64,000 bases of DNA from positions 61,814,001 to 61,878,000 of the forward strand of contig CM114272.1 in assembly GCA_050084515.1 (NCBI GenBank), given 5' to 3'. The stretch is from Blasia pusilla. Taxonomy: Eukaryota; Marchantiophyta; Marchantiopsida; Blasiales. A program made the position numbers and the translations under genes. Positions 60,850 to 64,000 of the stretch are shown one piece after another. The notes beneath the pieces were generated by a model that saw only the letters and a list, made by a program, of their open reading frames with translations, was not told the DNA's origin and did no database searches. Every line of letters begins with the position of its first letter. The stretch's first letter is position 1.

Positions 60850-61140
60850 TAGAGTCTTGTTAGACTCGGTGCCCAACCTTTGATGTTGGGAAAGGCGGCA
60901 TGTATTGGTTTGGGTATTCGGAGGTCAGAGCTTGAGCCTTGCCCATTCCAGATTCAAACATCACTTGGAGGAGCCAATGATAGGTCTCAATTCATGACAC
61001 GGGAGAAGTTTTCTGTACAGTTGAGACCAGATCATGCGACTGATAGCTCCCGGTTGGGAGTATCTGCATGTAGTCACATCGGCCGAGTCGTATGATGTAC
61101 TAGTTGGAGGAGCGATTGTACCCGATGGGTTTTAGATGGA
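60850..61140 (+). pseudogene. Aspartic protease, copy C
   Basis: VLLDS at about 60858-60870 starts the active site. One missing base then shifts the reading into the frame with PLMLGKAACIGLGI, CPFQIQTSLGGA and QFMTREKFSVQL. A YDVLVGGAIVP segment is near 61090-61120. Restoring the frame is not attempted here. It is the homologue of the protease remnant in copy A; copy B lacks it. Confidence 0.65.
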
Positions 61141-61559
61141 TTATTGGAGTGAGACAGGCGTCTTATAGACCAGGTTGGCGGTCCGGGGATGGACGTATGA
61201 GCCAAGTTCTGTGAGATTTATTTCGGGGCTCGACCAGGAGGGTCTTCCCCAACAAGTGTTAGCATATGTGGTGGTTTTAGTGGAGTAGGCACTTGGCCAG
61301 GAGACTTTTGGAGGTAATGTTTATGCTATGGATTCTCCTGCGCATGAGGAGGAAGAGGAGGTCCCTATTTTTGCAGCAGTGGCATCCTCATCGTTGGATG
61401 TGCCACTTTGGAGTTCAGGCGGTGCACTACGGCAGAGGCGATCGCCTAGTGCGAGGAGAGGCTTGGTGTGAGGTGTTATACCTCACGAGGAAGAGGAGGC
61501 CCCACGGCGGACTCCTACGCCCGGCTTGATTGGGTTATCCCTTTGGATACTACACCCAT

Positions 61560-62560
61560 TGTATGGCAAGTATCCGCCGGAGGGCATTTGTGTGTTAGAT
61601 CTCTTTGGTGGGATTAGCACTGGTTTGGTTTGCAGTGATGTTGCAGGCCGGTATTCTGTCTTGCGGAGATACGTGTATGTGGAGCGAGATGAGACGGCCC
61701 GAGAGAGTCTCATCCCGACATATTGGTCAGTTGATGCGGAGGTATCCTGAGTTGTTGCCGCCATCAGCTATTCGTGGGTACCAGAGTGCTTTACCATCAC
61801 ACATTGCATTGTTGGGGGCGCAAGACCTTGAGAGATTTGGTGATTGCTGGATGGCCATGTCAGGGTCATACACGTGTTGGTCGGGGTGAGGGATTACATG
61901 ACCCTAGGTCTCGATTGTTTTGGGAGATGTTACGGGTGTTACGACATCTTCAGGTTCATCAGGCACGTGCTCTAGCTTACATTCTGGAGAATGTTCCATT
62001 GTTGGGTGACACTCGGACCCGGATGATGGCGAGTGTTCATGAGGTGCGCTCTTGGATTGGACCAGCGGTGTTGTTGGATGCAGCGCGAGTTGGCTCGCGT
62101 GCACATCGTCCACGCTTGTGGTGGACAAACTTGTTGCCTAGGGAGGTTCTACGTCGAGCATATGATGCAGTGCAGCGGGATCCTCGCCTTACAGTGGATA
62201 GTATCTTGGATCTTGGCGACCTTTCCCAAGTGGTGAGGGTTATTGATCGGTCACCCATGGCAGTGGTGAACCGTGTGGGCCAGCCTAGGATGGCACTACC
62301 CACATTTGTGAGTTTTCCCTTGTCACATGCCTACAGGGAAGGTGGTCCGGGGCTTGTATGGGATTCTCATGTGCGATAGTTGGTGGAGCCTAACGCTGAT
62401 GAGAGAGAGCGTGCGATGGGATTTGCATTTGGTGTGACGGCGGTTGCTTCTATTTTCGAGGCTTCACGACGTCATGTGTTGGGTCAGGCCATGGACCTGA
62501 ATTGTTTGACTTGGATTTTGAGTCTTGGTATGGCGAGCAACGTCGACCCGGACTATGTCG
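61560..62560 (+). pseudogene. DNMT3-like cytosine-5 DNA methyltransferase, copy C (all motifs present)
   Basis: The enzyme class transfers a methyl group from SAM to cytosine C5. Motif I reads VLDLFGGISTGL (61593-61630), motif II YVYVERDE, and motif IV AGWPCQGHT with the catalytic Cys at 61858-61860. Motif VI reads YILENVPLLGD (ENV at 61987-61995), motif VIII GSRAHRPRLWWTNL near 62089-62130, and the C-terminal RAMGFAFGVTAVASIFEASR and GQAMDLNCLTWILSLG end near 62534. The order is not permuted, so it is not DRM type. AHR.R..W.NL and the C-terminal G..W-like end resemble DNMT3. Frameshifts near 61680-61850 and a TAG at 62377-62379 break it. It lies between protease and RT of the element and has no introns, so it is element-encoded. 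Confidence 0.9.
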
Positions 62561-62779
62561 TGGGTCTTCCACCCTTTGTAATGAGCTCGATGGCTACCGG
62601 GACGATAGAGGCATCGGTTGGGGGCGAGGAGAGTAGTATTTTGCATCCTTGGAGTAGATGGGATATAATGGCTGGGCATGTGGAGTTGGTTGCTCATGCT
62701 GGTGGAGGAGTTATTTGCTCGATGATGATGGTGTAGCTAAGGGTGTATCATCTTGTGAGGGGGTTATGAGCGACCAATG

Positions 62780-63760
62780 GCATCGTCCTCTCCCTCTAGT
62801 ATGCCAGTGGAGGAGACTTGGGAGTCATTACTTGGGCCCAAGCTTACGGGAGGTGAGAAACGACGCTTGACACAGTTCCTACGTCCTTATAGGAGTTGTT
62901 TTGCCTTTAGCATGAAGGAGTTGGGTTCTCTGGTTGGACCCGGTATACGGATTGATTTGGCTAGTGATACGCCAATCTTCCGTCGTCCCTATCGATATAG
63001 TGATATGGAGAGGGACTTGATTGAGTAGGACGTTGGACCTTTTGGAGGCTGGATTAGTGGAGTTGTTGCATGGAGAGTATGCATCGCCCTTTGTCATGCT
63101 CTGCTAAAAAGGATATGCATGGCAACTACACGGATAGGCGGATGTGTGGAGATTACCGTCCTATCAATCGGCAAACCAAGGCCGATAGGTATGCCATGCC
63201 TACACCTGAGGAGATCTTTGATGTGGTGGGACAGGCAAAGATTTTGAGTACTTTGGATCTTCGGGCAGATACCATCAATTGCCGATTCGGAGAGTGACAA
63301 GGCCAAGACAAAGCATTTTGGGGTGTCAACTCTCATGGCAAGGATTGTTTGTACGGTGGAAATTCTTACCCTTTGGGTTGAAGAATGCACTGCCGAGTTT
63401 CAAAGAGTGATGGACAGGATCCTAGCAGGGTTGGATTTTGTTCGGTGTTACATTGATGATATCTTGGTGTTGATAACACGGTGGAGGAGCATCGATACAT
63501 TTGCAGATGGTGTTTGAGCGGTTGAAAGCTCATGGTCTACGTTTGCATCCAGGAAAGTGTAAGTTCTTCCATGAGGATGTTGAGTACTTGGGTCATGTGA
63601 TCTATCCAGGTGGTTTGGGAGTTCAAGCAAGCAAAGGTGGAGGCTATTGCACTTATTCGCGTCCGATAGATGTGAGTAGAGTTCGAGCATTCATGGGATT
63701 AGCGAACTACTATCGGAGGTATGTGAAGGGATTTAGTGCTATGGCAAAGCCTTTGAACCA
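62780..63760 (+). pseudogene. Reverse transcriptase, copy C
   Basis: It starts LTGGEKRRLTQFLRPYRSCF then DTPIFRRPYRYSDMERDLIE, followed by CGDYRPINRQTKADRYAMPT, ILSTLDLRA, FLPFGLKNA-type sequence in another frame, EFQRVMDRILAGLDFVRCYI and the catalytic YIDD at 63449-63460. The thumb and connection include HPGKCKFFHEDVEYLGHVIY and VRAFMGLANYYRRYVKGFSA. Several frameshifts and stops are present. Confidence 0.9.
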
Positions 63761-63839
63761 ATTACTGAAATCAGATCAAGAGTGGCACTGGGGAGATGAT
63801 CAGAGAGAGCTTTTGTGGAGCTTAAGGCCAGTTGGTGGC

Positions 63840-64000
63840 GGCGCCTATCTTGAGGAGACCTATCGAGGGCGCCCATTTCAGATTACACCGATTGGAGTAG
63901 GTTGGGACTTGAGCGGTGTTGACACAACATGATGATGAGCACATGGAGTTTGTGGTGGCCTATGCAAGTCGTTCGAATAATGCAAATGAGTCGCGCTATA
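63840..64000 (+). pseudogene. RNase H start, copy C (cut by window end)
   Basis: RGRPFQI near 63870, then a D.GVG-type segment, and in another frame EFVVAYASRSNNANESRY at the edge. This matches the beginning of the RNase H of copy B. The rest is outside the window. Confidence 0.75.

Larger units (their letters stand above)
57100..64000 (+). mobile_element. Ty3/gypsy-type element with methyltransferase, copy C (runs off the window)
   Basis: Read on the plus strand: promoter-like 5' region (57100-58400), gag, two zinc knuckles, linker, protease, methyltransferase, RT and the start of RNase H at the window edge. Integrase, PHD finger and 3' LTR would lie beyond 64000. The left limit is uncertain because no LTR partner is visible; the start given is where GC content rises and the TATA/hairpin block appears. 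Frameshifts and stops occur in gag, protease and RT. Confidence 0.85.

Overview
This is a 64 kb piece of a land-plant nuclear genome. Four intron-containing single-copy genes with clear plant homologues are separated by AT-rich, repeat-laden DNA. The species cannot be named from the sequence. A non-flowering plant is a reasonable guess, because the retroelements here carry a DNMT3-type methyltransferase, but that is inference.

Genes, left to right: an MPDU1-type PQ-loop membrane protein (+, 5370-9308, 8 exons, 236 aa); a chloroplast-type DUF760 protein (+, 24719-27885, last five exons firm, 5' end not resolved); mitochondrial FAD-dependent glycerol-3-phosphate dehydrogenase, SDP6 type (-, 34505-30393, 6 exons, 662 aa); and plastid anthranilate synthase alpha subunit (-, 47774-41252, 11 exons, 678 aa). 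I joined the exons by hand. Phases close exactly in the last two genes and in the first, but a few splice sites remain predictions. The four genes do not form a functional cluster.

The rest is mobile-element territory. The notable system is a Ty3/gypsy-type family present as copy A (+, 1-2870, truncated), copy B (-, 13680-21487, LTR-flanked), copy B' (-, 10860-12484, an old fragment) and copy C (+, about 57100 to the right edge). Merging the copies, the order is LTR - gag with two zinc knuckles - aspartic protease - DNMT3-like cytosine-5 DNA methyltransferase - reverse transcriptase - RNase H - integrase - PHD finger. A DNA-methylation writer lies between protease and RT, and a histone-reader-type PHD finger follows the integrase. 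All copies are mutated: A lost two catalytic-loop residues, B lost protease and SAM motif I in one deletion, and C keeps every methyltransferase motif but has frameshifts and a stop. The LTR of copy B carries perfect 10-bp-stem hairpins on both sides of its TATA box.

Other repeats include several short non-autonomous Helitrons with recognisable termini, a decayed CENP-B/pogo-like DDE transposase next to gypsy debris, two arrays of a roughly 46-bp minisatellite just upstream of the DUF760 gene, a 276-bp tandem duplication related to a second locus in the window, a direct duplication upstream of the anthranilate synthase gene, and (TC)n and (TA)n microsatellites. I saw no rRNA, tRNA or CRISPR.
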